64,000 nucleotides of DNA from Flavobacterium cupreum (GTDB lineage Bacteria; Bacteroidota; Bacteroidia; Flavobacteriales; Flavobacteriaceae): contig NZ_QWDM01000008.1 in the NCBI RefSeq assembly GCF_003996965.1, positions 62,001 to 126,000 on the forward strand, written 5' to 3'. Below the pieces are notes generated by a model. The model was not told where the DNA came from. It was given only the letters and a program-made list of their open reading frames with translations, and did no database searches. The translations under genes were made by a program, and so were the position numbers. Numbering within the stretch: position 1 is the first letter of the stretch; each line of letters opens with the position of its first letter. This document shows, in pieces, positions 36,399-44,141 of the stretch.

Positions 36399-36896
36399 TT
36401 GAAAGAGAAAGAATTTTTAAACCGGATAGAAAGTCATAAAGGAATCTTGTACAAAGTTTCTAAGATGTACATGAATAACCATGATGATCAGCAGGACCTG
36501 TTTCAGGAAATCGTCTGTCAGCTTTGGAAGTCGTATGAATCTTTTAGAAACGAGAGCCAGTTTTCTACCTGGATGTATCGTGTGGCAGTAAATACTGCAA
36601 TCGTATTCTTAAAAAAGGAAAAGCGGAAAGTAGACAAGTACGAAATTGCTTCAGAGAATATCAGGGAGGATGAAGGGGATTCCCATATAAAGGAAAGTCA
36701 GATTGATCATTTTTATAAAGCAGTTCAGAAATTAGGAAAGATCGATAAGGCTATCATTTTCTATCAGTTAGAAGGATTCTCTCATAAAGAGATAGGGGAT
36801 AATTTAGGGATTAGCGAAGGAAATGCCAGAGTGAAATTAAACAGAGCAAAAGAAAAATTAAAAGAAATAATTAAAAATCAGGGATATGGATTTTAA
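36399..36896 (+). CDS. RNA polymerase sigma factor, ECF type
   Basis: A 165-residue sigma-70-family factor: region 2 (about 8-78, with DDQQDLFQEIVCQLW and FSTWMYRVAVNTA) and region 4 helix-turn-helix (about 108-160, EGFSHKEIGDNLGISEGNARVKLNRAKEKL). The start must be TTG at 36399 (or ATT just before), because no ATG lies between the TraB stop at 36390-36392 and region 2; the first internal ATG would cut into it. It overlaps the downstream membrane protein gene by 11 bases, a common sigma/anti-sigma arrangement. Confidence 0.9.
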   Translation: MKEKEFLNRIESHKGILYKVSKMYMNNHDDQQDLFQEIVCQLWKSYESFRNESQFSTWMYRVAVNTAIVFLKKEKRKVDKYEIASENIREDEGDSHIKESQIDHFYKAVQKLGKIDKAIIFYQLEGFSHKEIGDNLGISEGNARVKLNRAKEKLKEIIKNQGYGF

Positions 36897-37500
36897 CGAC
36901 ATACAAAACGCATGGAATAACGAAAAAGGACAAAATGTCGTTCTTCCGGATAATTTAGAAAAAATACAATCGGCAAACACGCCATTGGACAAAATTAAAA
37001 AGAATCTGAAGAATGAATTTATTTACCAGATTATATCAATTCTTTTTATGGGATTTATTCCTCTGATATACAGTTTTCCGGCAAAAATGACTGTTTTATA
37101 TTACCTGCTGTTTAGTCTTTTTGTGGCAGTGTGTATTTATTATTTAGTAAAGCTTTACTTGTTTTATAAAAGACTGAATACGGTGACCCTCAAAACAAAA
37201 GACAACTTGTATGAGACTTATTTTGATATCAGGCTTAATATGGAGTTGTATAAAACCTTCGGATTTGCCTTAACGCCTTTTCTGATTCTTTTCCTAATTG
37301 GCTTTGGGTATTTTGAATTTTCTAAAATTCCGGGTTTCTTTGCGAAAGAGTTTACTAATTTTCAAATAGCCGGTATTTCTTCCATTGTAGTTTTTGCCAT
37401 GCTTTTTATGGGAATTTCACTGGAATTGTGGGTTCACAGGTTTTATGGCAAATTTGCCAGGGAAATCAAGGATGTTATTGACGAATTAAAAGAAGAATAA
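36886..37500 (+). CDS. Four-helix membrane protein, probable anti-sigma partner
   Basis: A 204-residue protein: a soluble N-terminal segment of about 45 residues (MDFNDIQNAWNNEKG), then four hydrophobic helices near 48-66, 70-88, 126-144 and 164-182, and a charged C-terminal tail (IKDVIDELKEE). No zinc anti-sigma motif (HxxxCxxC) is seen. The role as anti-sigma factor is inferred from the 11-base overlap with the sigma gene and the cytoplasmic N-terminal tail plus membrane domain. A terminator follows at 37505-37539. Confidence 0.6.
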   Translation: MDFNDIQNAWNNEKGQNVVLPDNLEKIQSANTPLDKIKKNLKNEFIYQIISILFMGFIPLIYSFPAKMTVLYYLLFSLFVAVCIYYLVKLYLFYKRLNTVTLKTKDNLYETYFDIRLNMELYKTFGFALTPFLILFLIGFGYFEFSKIPGFFAKEFTNFQIAGISSIVVFAMLFMGISLELWVHRFYGKFAREIKDVIDELKEE

Positions 37501-37504
37501 GAAA

Positions 37505-37539
37505 TACAACCCATCGTAATTGATGGGTTTGTTGTTTTT
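37505..37539 (+). terminator. Terminator after the sigma/anti-sigma pair
   Basis: Stem ACAACCCATC / GATGGGTTTGT with a 6-base loop followed by TTGTTTTT. Confidence 0.65.
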
Positions 37540-37561
37540 ATTGGTATTTTTGCGGAGAATA

Positions 37562-37652
37562 TTACACCGAGATTCACAGAATAGGCGCAGAGATTCACAA
37601 AACAATTTATTCTTTGTGTTGCTTTGTGTTTTTCTTTGCGAATCTCCGGGAA
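37562..37652. repeat. Intergenic imperfect inverted repeat before bioD
   Basis: CCGAGATTCACAGAATAGGC and following CACAAA-type sequence is partly complementary to CTTTGTG...CTTTGCGAATCTCCGGG on the right. It resembles the style of the elements at 13336 and 3868. It forms the leader of bioD. Confidence 0.4.
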
Positions 37653-37662
37653 ACTACAATCT

Positions 37663-38295
37663 ATGAAAATATTTATAACAGGAATTTCAACCGATGTTGG
37701 TAAGACAATATCTTCTGCAATTATTGTTGAAGCTCTGGAAGCTGATTACTGGAAACCGATTCAGGCGGGAGATTTAGACAATTCGGACAGTCACAAAGTA
37801 AAATCTCAAGTTTCAAATTCAAAATCTCAATTTTATTCCAATGCTTATCAATTAAATACGCCTGCAAGTCCGCATCTGGCGGCCGAGATTGACGGGATTA
37901 CAATCGATTTAAAAGAAATAAAAGAACCAAAAACGGAAAATCATTTGGTTATCGAAGGTGCCGGAGGAATATTTGTCCCATTGAATGAAAAAGATACCAT
38001 TATCGATTTAATTCAGCCAGATTATAAAGTGATTGTGGTTTCAAGACATTATTTAGGAAGTATCAATCATACTTTGCTAACGGTTGAAGCAATCAAAAAC
38101 AGGGGCTTTGAAATTGCCGGAATTATCTTTAGCGGAAACGAAAATAAATCTACAGAGGATTTAATTCTACATAAAACCGGAATAAAATGCATTGGCAGAA
38201 TTGATGAAGAACCCTATTTTGATCAAAATGTAATTCGGGAGTACGCCGATTTATTTCGACATAATTTGTTGTCGTTAGAGAAATCTGCCATCTAA
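37663..38295 (+). CDS. bioD: Dethiobiotin synthetase
   Basis: A 210-residue P-loop enzyme that closes the ureido ring of dethiobiotin with ATP and CO2. Motifs: GISTDVGKTISS (P-loop, residues 6-17 or so), YWKPIQAGD, the EGAGGIFVPL block, and VVSRHYLGSINH. The ATG at 37663 puts the P-loop at the normal position; an upstream in-frame TTG (37624) would add 13 unlike residues lying in a repeat. It is followed after 27 bases by bioA. Confidence 0.95.
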   Translation: MKIFITGISTDVGKTISSAIIVEALEADYWKPIQAGDLDNSDSHKVKSQVSNSKSQFYSNAYQLNTPASPHLAAEIDGITIDLKEIKEPKTENHLVIEGAGGIFVPLNEKDTIIDLIQPDYKVIVVSRHYLGSINHTLLTVEAIKNRGFEIAGIIFSGNENKSTEDLILHKTGIKCIGRIDEEPYFDQNVIREYADLFRHNLLSLEKSAI

Positions 38296-38322
38296 AATCA
38301 GAAATCTACAATATTATATCAG

Positions 38323-39594
38323 ATGACTTTAACAGAAAAAGACAGCCAGTATTTATGGCATCCTTATACACAGCATAAAACGTCACAAACGCCAATTGCC
38401 ATAACAAGAGGGAAAGGTGCTTTGCTTTGGGACGAGAATAATAAAGAATATATTGACGCTATCGCCTCGTGGTGGGTAAATCCGTTTGGGCATAGTAATA
38501 CCATTATTGCCGATGCGATTTACAAACAATTAACGACTTTAGAACACGTTTTGTTTGGAGGTTTTACGCACGAACCGGCCATACAAGTAGCCGAAAAGCT
38601 GATGGAAATTTTACCCAAAAACCAGCAGAAAATTTTCTTCTCCGATAATGGTTCAACGGCCGTTGAAGTAGCTATAAAAGTAGCACTACAGTATTTTTTC
38701 AATAAAAACGAAAAAAGAACCACAATAATTGCTTTCGAAAATGCATTTCACGGAGATACTTTTGCGGCAATGGCAGCCAGCGGAATCTCCTTTTATACGC
38801 AGGCTTTTCAGGGAATGTTTATAGACGTAGTCAGAATTCCGGTTCCTGTGAAAGGACAGGAGGAAGTGAGTTTTAAAGCCCTGAAAGCAGTGATCGAAAG
38901 TCATAATTGTGCAGGATTTATTTTTGAACCTTTAGTACAGGGAGCAGCCGGGATGGTGATGTATGAGCCCGAAGCACTAGCAACTTTGATTGGGATTTGT
39001 AAAGAAAATAAAGTCTTAACGATCGCTGATGAAGTCATGACCGGTTTTGGTAAAACCGGAAAAACTTTCGCGATGGATTATGTTGCTGAACAACCGGATA
39101 TGATCTGTTTGTCAAAGGCACTTACCGGAGGGACAATTCCAATGGCCATTACAACTTTTACCCAGGATGTTTTTGATGCTTTTTATGATGATGATATCAA
39201 CAAAGCATTATTTCACGGTCATACCTTTACCGCAAATCCTACAGGTTGTGCCGCTGCCCTGGCAAGTATCGATTTATTGCAGACCGAAGAAATGCAAAAT
39301 AACATTCAAAGAATACATGAAAGACATTTAAGTTTCCAGCAAAAAATTGAAAAGCATCCAAAAGTGGTTACAGCCAGAACCCTTGGGGTCATTTTTGCTG
39401 TTGAAATAAAATCGGATGCTGCGGAAAGTTATTACGGGTCGATGCGTACCAAACTGTATAATTTTTTTATAGATAAAGGAGTTATTTTAAGGCCGGTGGG
39501 AAATATTGTTTACATTTTGCCTCCATATATTATGACCGATGAACAGCTTCAGAAAGTGTATACTACCATTGAAGAAGCTATTGAAATGGTTTAA
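38323..39594 (+). CDS. bioA: Adenosylmethionine--8-amino-7-oxononanoate transaminase
   Basis: A 423-residue class III aminotransferase, converting KAPA to DAPA with S-adenosylmethionine as amino donor. Landmarks: LWHPYTQHKTS at the N-terminus, ASWWVNPFGH (BioA-specific), FSDNGSTAVEVA, NAFHGDTFAAMAAS, IADEVMTGFGKTG, and the PLP Lys in LSKALTGGTIP near 267. Length is typical. It is in a unit with bioD and probably the downstream ketoacyl synthase (65-base gap). Confidence 0.96.
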   Translation: MTLTEKDSQYLWHPYTQHKTSQTPIAITRGKGALLWDENNKEYIDAIASWWVNPFGHSNTIIADAIYKQLTTLEHVLFGGFTHEPAIQVAEKLMEILPKNQQKIFFSDNGSTAVEVAIKVALQYFFNKNEKRTTIIAFENAFHGDTFAAMAASGISFYTQAFQGMFIDVVRIPVPVKGQEEVSFKALKAVIESHNCAGFIFEPLVQGAAGMVMYEPEALATLIGICKENKVLTIADEVMTGFGKTGKTFAMDYVAEQPDMICLSKALTGGTIPMAITTFTQDVFDAFYDDDINKALFHGHTFTANPTGCAAALASIDLLQTEEMQNNIQRIHERHLSFQQKIEKHPKVVTARTLGVIFAVEIKSDAAESYYGSMRTKLYNFFIDKGVILRPVGNIVYILPPYIMTDEQLQKVYTTIEEAIEMV

Positions 39595-39659
39595 TTTAGT
39601 TTGAAAATCCTGCGAACTTTGCCTAAACTTTTGCGAACTTTGCGGTAAAATTATTTATT

Positions 39660-40829
39660 TTGAATTTACAAAAAATAGCAATAACAGCTTTCTCTTCTAT
39701 TTCTCCTTTGGGAAATAACGCAGAAGAAGTCTGGAAAAATTATCTTAACAATCAACATTGCTTTACAAAGCAGTTTTTAGATCAGCAGGATACGTCCGTA
39801 GCCGCTTTAAGTGCTGACTCGGAACAATTGGTAACAGCAGTTCGCGAATCAGATAGTAAGTATAAGTTTTTAGATGATTCTGTTTTGTTTGCTTTAACCG
39901 CTTCAAGAAAGGCAGTTGAAAAAGCCGGCTGGAATAAAGAGGATATTTTCGGAATAAATATTGGCTCTTCCCGCGGTGCCACCGATTTATTCGAAAAGCA
40001 TTACAAGGAATATATCGATACCGGTAAAGCACAAACGTTAGCTTCTCCAACCACAACATTAGGGAACATATCTTCGTGGATTGCACATGATCTTCAAAGT
40101 GCAGGTCCTGAAATTTCACATTCGATAACGTGTTCTACAGCGCTTCATGCACTTCTAAACGGAGTTGCCTGGTTGCGGTCCGGAATGGCAGATAAGTTTT
40201 TGGTGGGTGGAAGTGAAGCCCCTTTGACAGATTTTACCATTGCTCAGATGAGGGCCTTAAAAATATATTCCCGAATAGATCAGAACGAAGAAGCCTGGCC
40301 AAATCTTGCTTTCGATTTTGAGAAAACGCAAAATACCATGATTTTAGGCGAAGGAGCAGCGGTTTGTTGTCTGGAAGCCGGAGAAAAAGACAATGCAATA
40401 GCGTATGTGACAGGGGTTGGGTATGCCACCGAAATTTTAGAACATAATATTTCAATTTCCGCAGAGGCAGATTGTTTTCAGAAGTCTATGAAAATGGCAT
40501 TGCAGCAAACTAGCCCGGAAGAAGTAGATGTAATTGTAATGCACGCCCCGGGAACCATAAAAGGAGATTTGACGGAATTGCGTGCGGTTGAAAAAGTTTT
40601 TGGGACTCAAATTCCTTTACTGACCACCAATAAATGGAAAATCGGACACACTTTTGGAGCTTCCGGAATATTAAGCCTGGAATTGGCCCTTTTAATGTTA
40701 GAGCATGATACTTTTATTAATGTCCCTTTTGGCGTAGTGCAGGAGCAAACAAAACCATTACGAAAAATATTGATTAATGCGGTAGGTTTTGGCGGTAATG
40801 CAGTCAGTGTCTTAATTGAAAAGGCGTAG
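39660..40829 (+). CDS. Beta-ketoacyl synthase (FabF-like), biotin-linked
   Basis: A 389-residue condensing enzyme of the KAS I/II type. The Cys-His-His triad is complete: SITCSTALHA, VIVMHAPGTIKGD and WKIGHTFGASG, so it should be active. It is shorter than FabF (about 412) and diverged in the N-terminal half. The start is TTG: the first beta strand (KIAITAFSSISPLGN) begins right after it and there is no suitable ATG. Position directly after bioA suggests it elongates the pimeloyl precursor or a related acyl chain, but that is inference; a housekeeping or secondary fatty-acid role is possible. Confidence 0.85.
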   Translation: MNLQKIAITAFSSISPLGNNAEEVWKNYLNNQHCFTKQFLDQQDTSVAALSADSEQLVTAVRESDSKYKFLDDSVLFALTASRKAVEKAGWNKEDIFGINIGSSRGATDLFEKHYKEYIDTGKAQTLASPTTTLGNISSWIAHDLQSAGPEISHSITCSTALHALLNGVAWLRSGMADKFLVGGSEAPLTDFTIAQMRALKIYSRIDQNEEAWPNLAFDFEKTQNTMILGEGAAVCCLEAGEKDNAIAYVTGVGYATEILEHNISISAEADCFQKSMKMALQQTSPEEVDVIVMHAPGTIKGDLTELRAVEKVFGTQIPLLTTNKWKIGHTFGASGILSLELALLMLEHDTFINVPFGVVQEQTKPLRKILINAVGFGGNAVSVLIEKA

Positions 40830-40860
40830 CTTCGTCCTGTAAGCTGAATCATAAGAACAT

Positions 40861-40897
40861 AAAAAAAATCCATTTGCACAGGCAAATGGATTTTTTT
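40861..40897. terminator. Bidirectional terminator (ATCCATTTGC hairpin)
   Basis: Perfect stem AAATCCATTTGC with its complement and a 4-base loop, flanked by A and T runs. It serves the ketoacyl synthase and the convergent adhesin gene. Its twin follows the adhesin gene ending at 54312. Confidence 0.9.
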
Positions 40898-40925
40898 ATT
40901 ATGGATAAACGATGTGTTTTAGTTC

Positions 40926-42296
40926 TTATTGAAATATAACTTTCTTCGTAAGGGCATGCTCATTGTCCAGAATAACTTTTACCAGTAAAACCTGATTGGC
41001 AGACTGTAAATTTGTTATTTGCAATTCAGTTGCACTTACTTTCTTTTTGCTGAAAAGCAGTTTTCCTGAAATATCGTAAACCGTAACTTCTTTGATGTTT
41101 TCTTTTGCAGAAGTCACTTTGATGGCTTTGTTTTTGACACTTACCAGGATGTTGTTTTCCGTGTTTTCAAAATCACCTGTTCCTAATGTTTTATCCGTAT
41201 AACGCAAGACCAGACGATCGGCAAAAGTTCCTGCCTTTGTTGTAAAGGTGTATTTACCGTTTTTTAGATTATGGATGATCCCGGTTGCTTTGTCTTCGAT
41301 GTAAACGGGCTGATTTACTAAGTCCCCGTCGGTATGCTGTATCGAAATGGTGAAATCACCCTCAATGGTACTGCGGTAGCCTAAAGGAACGATATCGGTG
41401 TCCGTAAAAGGCAGGGCACGTCCCTGGATCACATAATTCAGGTTGTTGTTTACACTGTAAAAATCAAGATAGGGGTTGGCATCGAAAGATTCTCCGTCAT
41501 ATCTGTTATCAATTCCATTGGTTGCTCCGTCTATGTAACCTACGAGCATTTGCTTAAAAGCACCTTTATCATTGGTGATGTTAAGCCAGATACGGGATTT
41601 CTCTTCTTTTGCTGGTTTGCCAGGTTTGAAAAACTGGCTGTTGTTGGCTCCTCCCTCTCTCATTTTGTTGGTAAAGACAACTGTTCCCACATCGTTGGTA
41701 CTGGCAAAAAAGGATTGTCCGGCTGCGATGTGACCCTGAGGGATAAAAGGATTATTGCCCGGGGCATCGTCACCGGTTGGTGCCCCTTCGGTGGCTACTC
41801 CGCCTGTTAAATTAAAAACGGCATAGTCGTCTGCGTCATAGTCTTTTATTGAAATGGTTAAAGGCGTATTGTGCGTCCAGAAATAAAACGTTCCGTTTAT
41901 AAAACTATTGGCTTTTAGGAATTCATTGGCACTCAAAGCTGATGGATAAGGATTACCGATCAGGTAAAATTTGTCCTTTTGCAGGGTCTCACCAGATAAG
42001 TTACCATTGTTCGGAACCCCTTTAAAAGCAGCCGTAAAATCAGCCCTTACCGTATTGGAATAGGTTTGCGGACCACGAATAATGTATCCCTTACCTACGG
42101 TCATCACATCGTTTGGACTCGTTATTACCCAGTTGTCTCCGTTGAAACCAAAATATTTGTCTGATAACGTTAACGGGGAAACGTCAACTAGTTTCTGAGG
42201 TTTTACCGGTGAAGACCAGTATTCAAAATCAGAAAGACGCATTGAGCTCGTACGTTTGTATGTGATCTCTCCGGTATTCACCACATTACTGTCCTG
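40926..42296 (-). repeat. Inverted near-identical tract, left copy (1371 bp)
   Basis: It covers the last 456 codons plus stop of the 1036-residue adhesin gene and matches 52942-54312 in inverted orientation at roughly 98-99 percent by eye, with no indels and five amino-acid changes. Outside the inner edge (CAGGACAGT) similarity falls sharply. Confidence 0.95.
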
Positions 42297-44036
42297 AAGC
42301 AAACTGGAGTTGTTCTCAAAAGTCAGCGTGGCTCCACTGTTAACATTCAAAGCATTTGTGACTGTCAGTGTACGACCGGCAGGAACTAAAAGATTAACTC
42401 CTGAATTGATAGTACAGGAACATGCCTCTAAATCTGATGCTATGGTGTAAGCTCCTGCAAAAACGACATTTTTTGTAATATCAGGGGTTCCACCAGACCA
42501 TACGGTGCCATTCCAGGTTGTTGCCGATTGGTTGGTTATGGGTACAGTAACAGTTGCCGGTGACAGACATCCGGTACTGTTAGTTACTCTAAAAGTATAA
42601 TTACCTACAGGCAGGCCTGTAATTGTTGCTGTTGCTCCGGTTCCTGTAGTTACTACAGCACCCGGTGATCTTGTTAAGCTCCATGTTCCTGCAGAAGGTA
42701 AATTAGTTAAAACAACACTCCCTAATGCGCTGCATGTAGTATTTGTTATTTTATCAATAGTTGGAGTGGCCAGTAAAATAGTTTCAATGGGCAGCGGTGT
42801 ATCTTCAACTGTATTTAAAGACGGATCGGTACCTGTAACTTTTGGGGAATTAACAATCCTGCCTGCAGCTACATCTGCACTTGTGACCACATAGGTTCCT
42901 GTTAGTGTTGCTTTTGCCCCAACGGCTAAACTGGCTATAGGATTTCCGGAAATTGTCACTCCGGTATTTGGATCGCTAACTTGAATATTAGTTATGGGCA
43001 CTTCGCCGTTGTTTGTAATTTCGTAGGTATAATTTACAGTATCCCCTAATTTACCACATGGCAGTATTGAGGATGTAGCAACCAGTTTTAATTCTGCAAT
43101 TTTTAAAGATTTGGTATTAAAAGCAATAAAGGCACAATCTGAACTACCTGAAAATGTAACCACAAAACGGTCTACCTGTGCAGCGTTTGCAGCTGTGATA
43201 CCAAAGGAACTTGTTTCGATACCTAACATTCGGATGTCTCTTGTCGCAGCCGGAGTAAAACCATATGTTCCATCCATTTTGAAAAGATCAAGACTATAGG
43301 TTCCTACAGCCGGAACGGATGAGGATCCGAAAAACACCGATAGTTCATTCCCTACTGTGTTTCCAGACGCATCAATAAATTTAAATTTATCTGCCTGGAT
43401 GGCACTGCCGGGTTCGGCAACCTGGGTTACAATCAGATCGGGAGTATCATCATTCAATCCGGTAAGATTAAGATTGTTAGTACCAATTTTGAATTCAGCG
43501 GTACCTGCTTTTATATTTGCAATTCCCGTTCCGAGCGATAAACCATTAGGGCCGTCGGTAAGTCGTGAGGCAAGTTCGGCACCGCTTGCGGTGGCTCCGA
43601 TTAATTTTGGAGTTAAAATGGCTCCACTTGCGGATTCATCGATCATAGAACCTTGTAATATGTACATGGAAGGGTCTGTTCCTATAGTCTGAATTTTCAG
43701 TGCTCTGAATTTTTGAGGAATAAAGCTTACCGTGTTTGCTGTAAGCGTATTGTCGCTGACTCCCGTAGAGTACGTTTTTCCATTCTGCGCCCATGTGAAT
43801 GCCAGCAAATTATTCTCTCTGTCCGGTCGATTTCCAACACCGGTTGTAGCATTTGATGTCCAGTACCCCTTCCAGTCGGTATGAATTCTTGTAACTGTAT
43901 TTTGACTTAATGCACTAAAAGAAATCAGGAAAAAAAGCAGTCTTATATTTTTTAAAATTAAAGAACGAATTAACAATTGTAGCTTTGAGGACATAAGGTG
44001 TGGTTTGTTTTGATTTGTTTTTTTGTTAAAGTTCAT
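40926..44036 (-). CDS. T9SS-secreted surface protein with DUF11-like domain
   Basis: A 1036-residue exported protein. The N-terminus is long (hydrophobic core only at about 31-44, ending SALSQ), so the real start could be the ATG at 43994. Then an uncharacterised beta domain (to about 320), a DUF11/DUF7507-like Ig domain (about 325-425, VNYTYEITNNGEVPITNIQV), a short Ig-like module (GSVVLTNLPSAGTW), and from about 581 the shared T9SS module with YWSSPV, YLIGNPYPSAL, IQGRALPF, ending in a sorting signal (VYDISGKLLFSKKK to KKVIFQ). It is probably carried across the outer membrane by the type IX system and kept at the surface or released; an adhesive role is inferred. It lies 105 bases after the 1413-residue gene. 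Confidence 0.88.
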   Translation of the reverse strand: MNFNKKTNQNKPHLMSSKLQLLIRSLILKNIRLLFFLISFSALSQNTVTRIHTDWKGYWTSNATTGVGNRPDRENNLLAFTWAQNGKTYSTGVSDNTLTANTVSFIPQKFRALKIQTIGTDPSMYILQGSMIDESASGAILTPKLIGATASGAELASRLTDGPNGLSLGTGIANIKAGTAEFKIGTNNLNLTGLNDDTPDLIVTQVAEPGSAIQADKFKFIDASGNTVGNELSVFFGSSSVPAVGTYSLDLFKMDGTYGFTPAATRDIRMLGIETSSFGITAANAAQVDRFVVTFSGSSDCAFIAFNTKSLKIAELKLVATSSILPCGKLGDTVNYTYEITNNGEVPITNIQVSDPNTGVTISGNPIASLAVGAKATLTGTYVVTSADVAAGRIVNSPKVTGTDPSLNTVEDTPLPIETILLATPTIDKITNTTCSALGSVVLTNLPSAGTWSLTRSPGAVVTTGTGATATITGLPVGNYTFRVTNSTGCLSPATVTVPITNQSATTWNGTVWSGGTPDITKNVVFAGAYTIASDLEACSCTINSGVNLLVPAGRTLTVTNALNVNSGATLTFENNSSLLQDSNVVNTGEITYKRTSSMRLSDFEYWSSPVKPQKLVDVSPLTLSDKYFGFNGDNWVITSPNDVMTVGKGYIIRGPQTYSNTVRADFTAAFKGVPNNGNLSGETLQKDKFYLIGNPYPSALSANEFLKANSFINGTFYFWTHNTPLTISIKDYDADDYAVFNLTGGVATEGAPTGDDAPGNNPFIPQGHIAAGQSFFASTNDVGTVVFTNKMREGGANNSQFFKPGKPAKEEKSRIWLNITNDKGAFKQMLVGYIDGATNGIDNRYDGESFDANPYLDFYSVNNNLNYVIQGRALPFTDTDIVPLGYRSTIEGDFTISIQHTDGDLVNQPVYIEDKATGIIHNLKNGKYTFTTKAGTFADRLVLRYTDKTLGTGDFENTENNILVSVKNKAIKVTSAKENIKEVTVYDISGKLLFSKKKVSATELQITNLQSANQVLLVKVILDNEHALTKKVIFQ

Positions 44037-44085
44037 AATAGGTATTTCAAGTATTCAGGTTGTGATTTATAAAAAAGTCACTACG

Positions 44086-44118
44086 CTAAAAAATCCGACA
44101 ACTTTCGCTGCCGGATTC
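44086..44118 (-). terminator. Terminator of the 1413-residue T9SS gene
   Basis: On the minus strand, the stem AATCCG/CGGATT around a 14-base partly paired loop is followed by T6. It lies between two minus-strand genes. Confidence 0.6.
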
Positions 44119-44141
44119 TGATGTGGGATTAATGATAAAAA

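Noticed and set aside
41550..41810. Plus-strand 86-residue frame, also present antisense at 53428-53688
   Set aside because: It appears twice only because it is the antisense of the duplicated 1371-bp tract.
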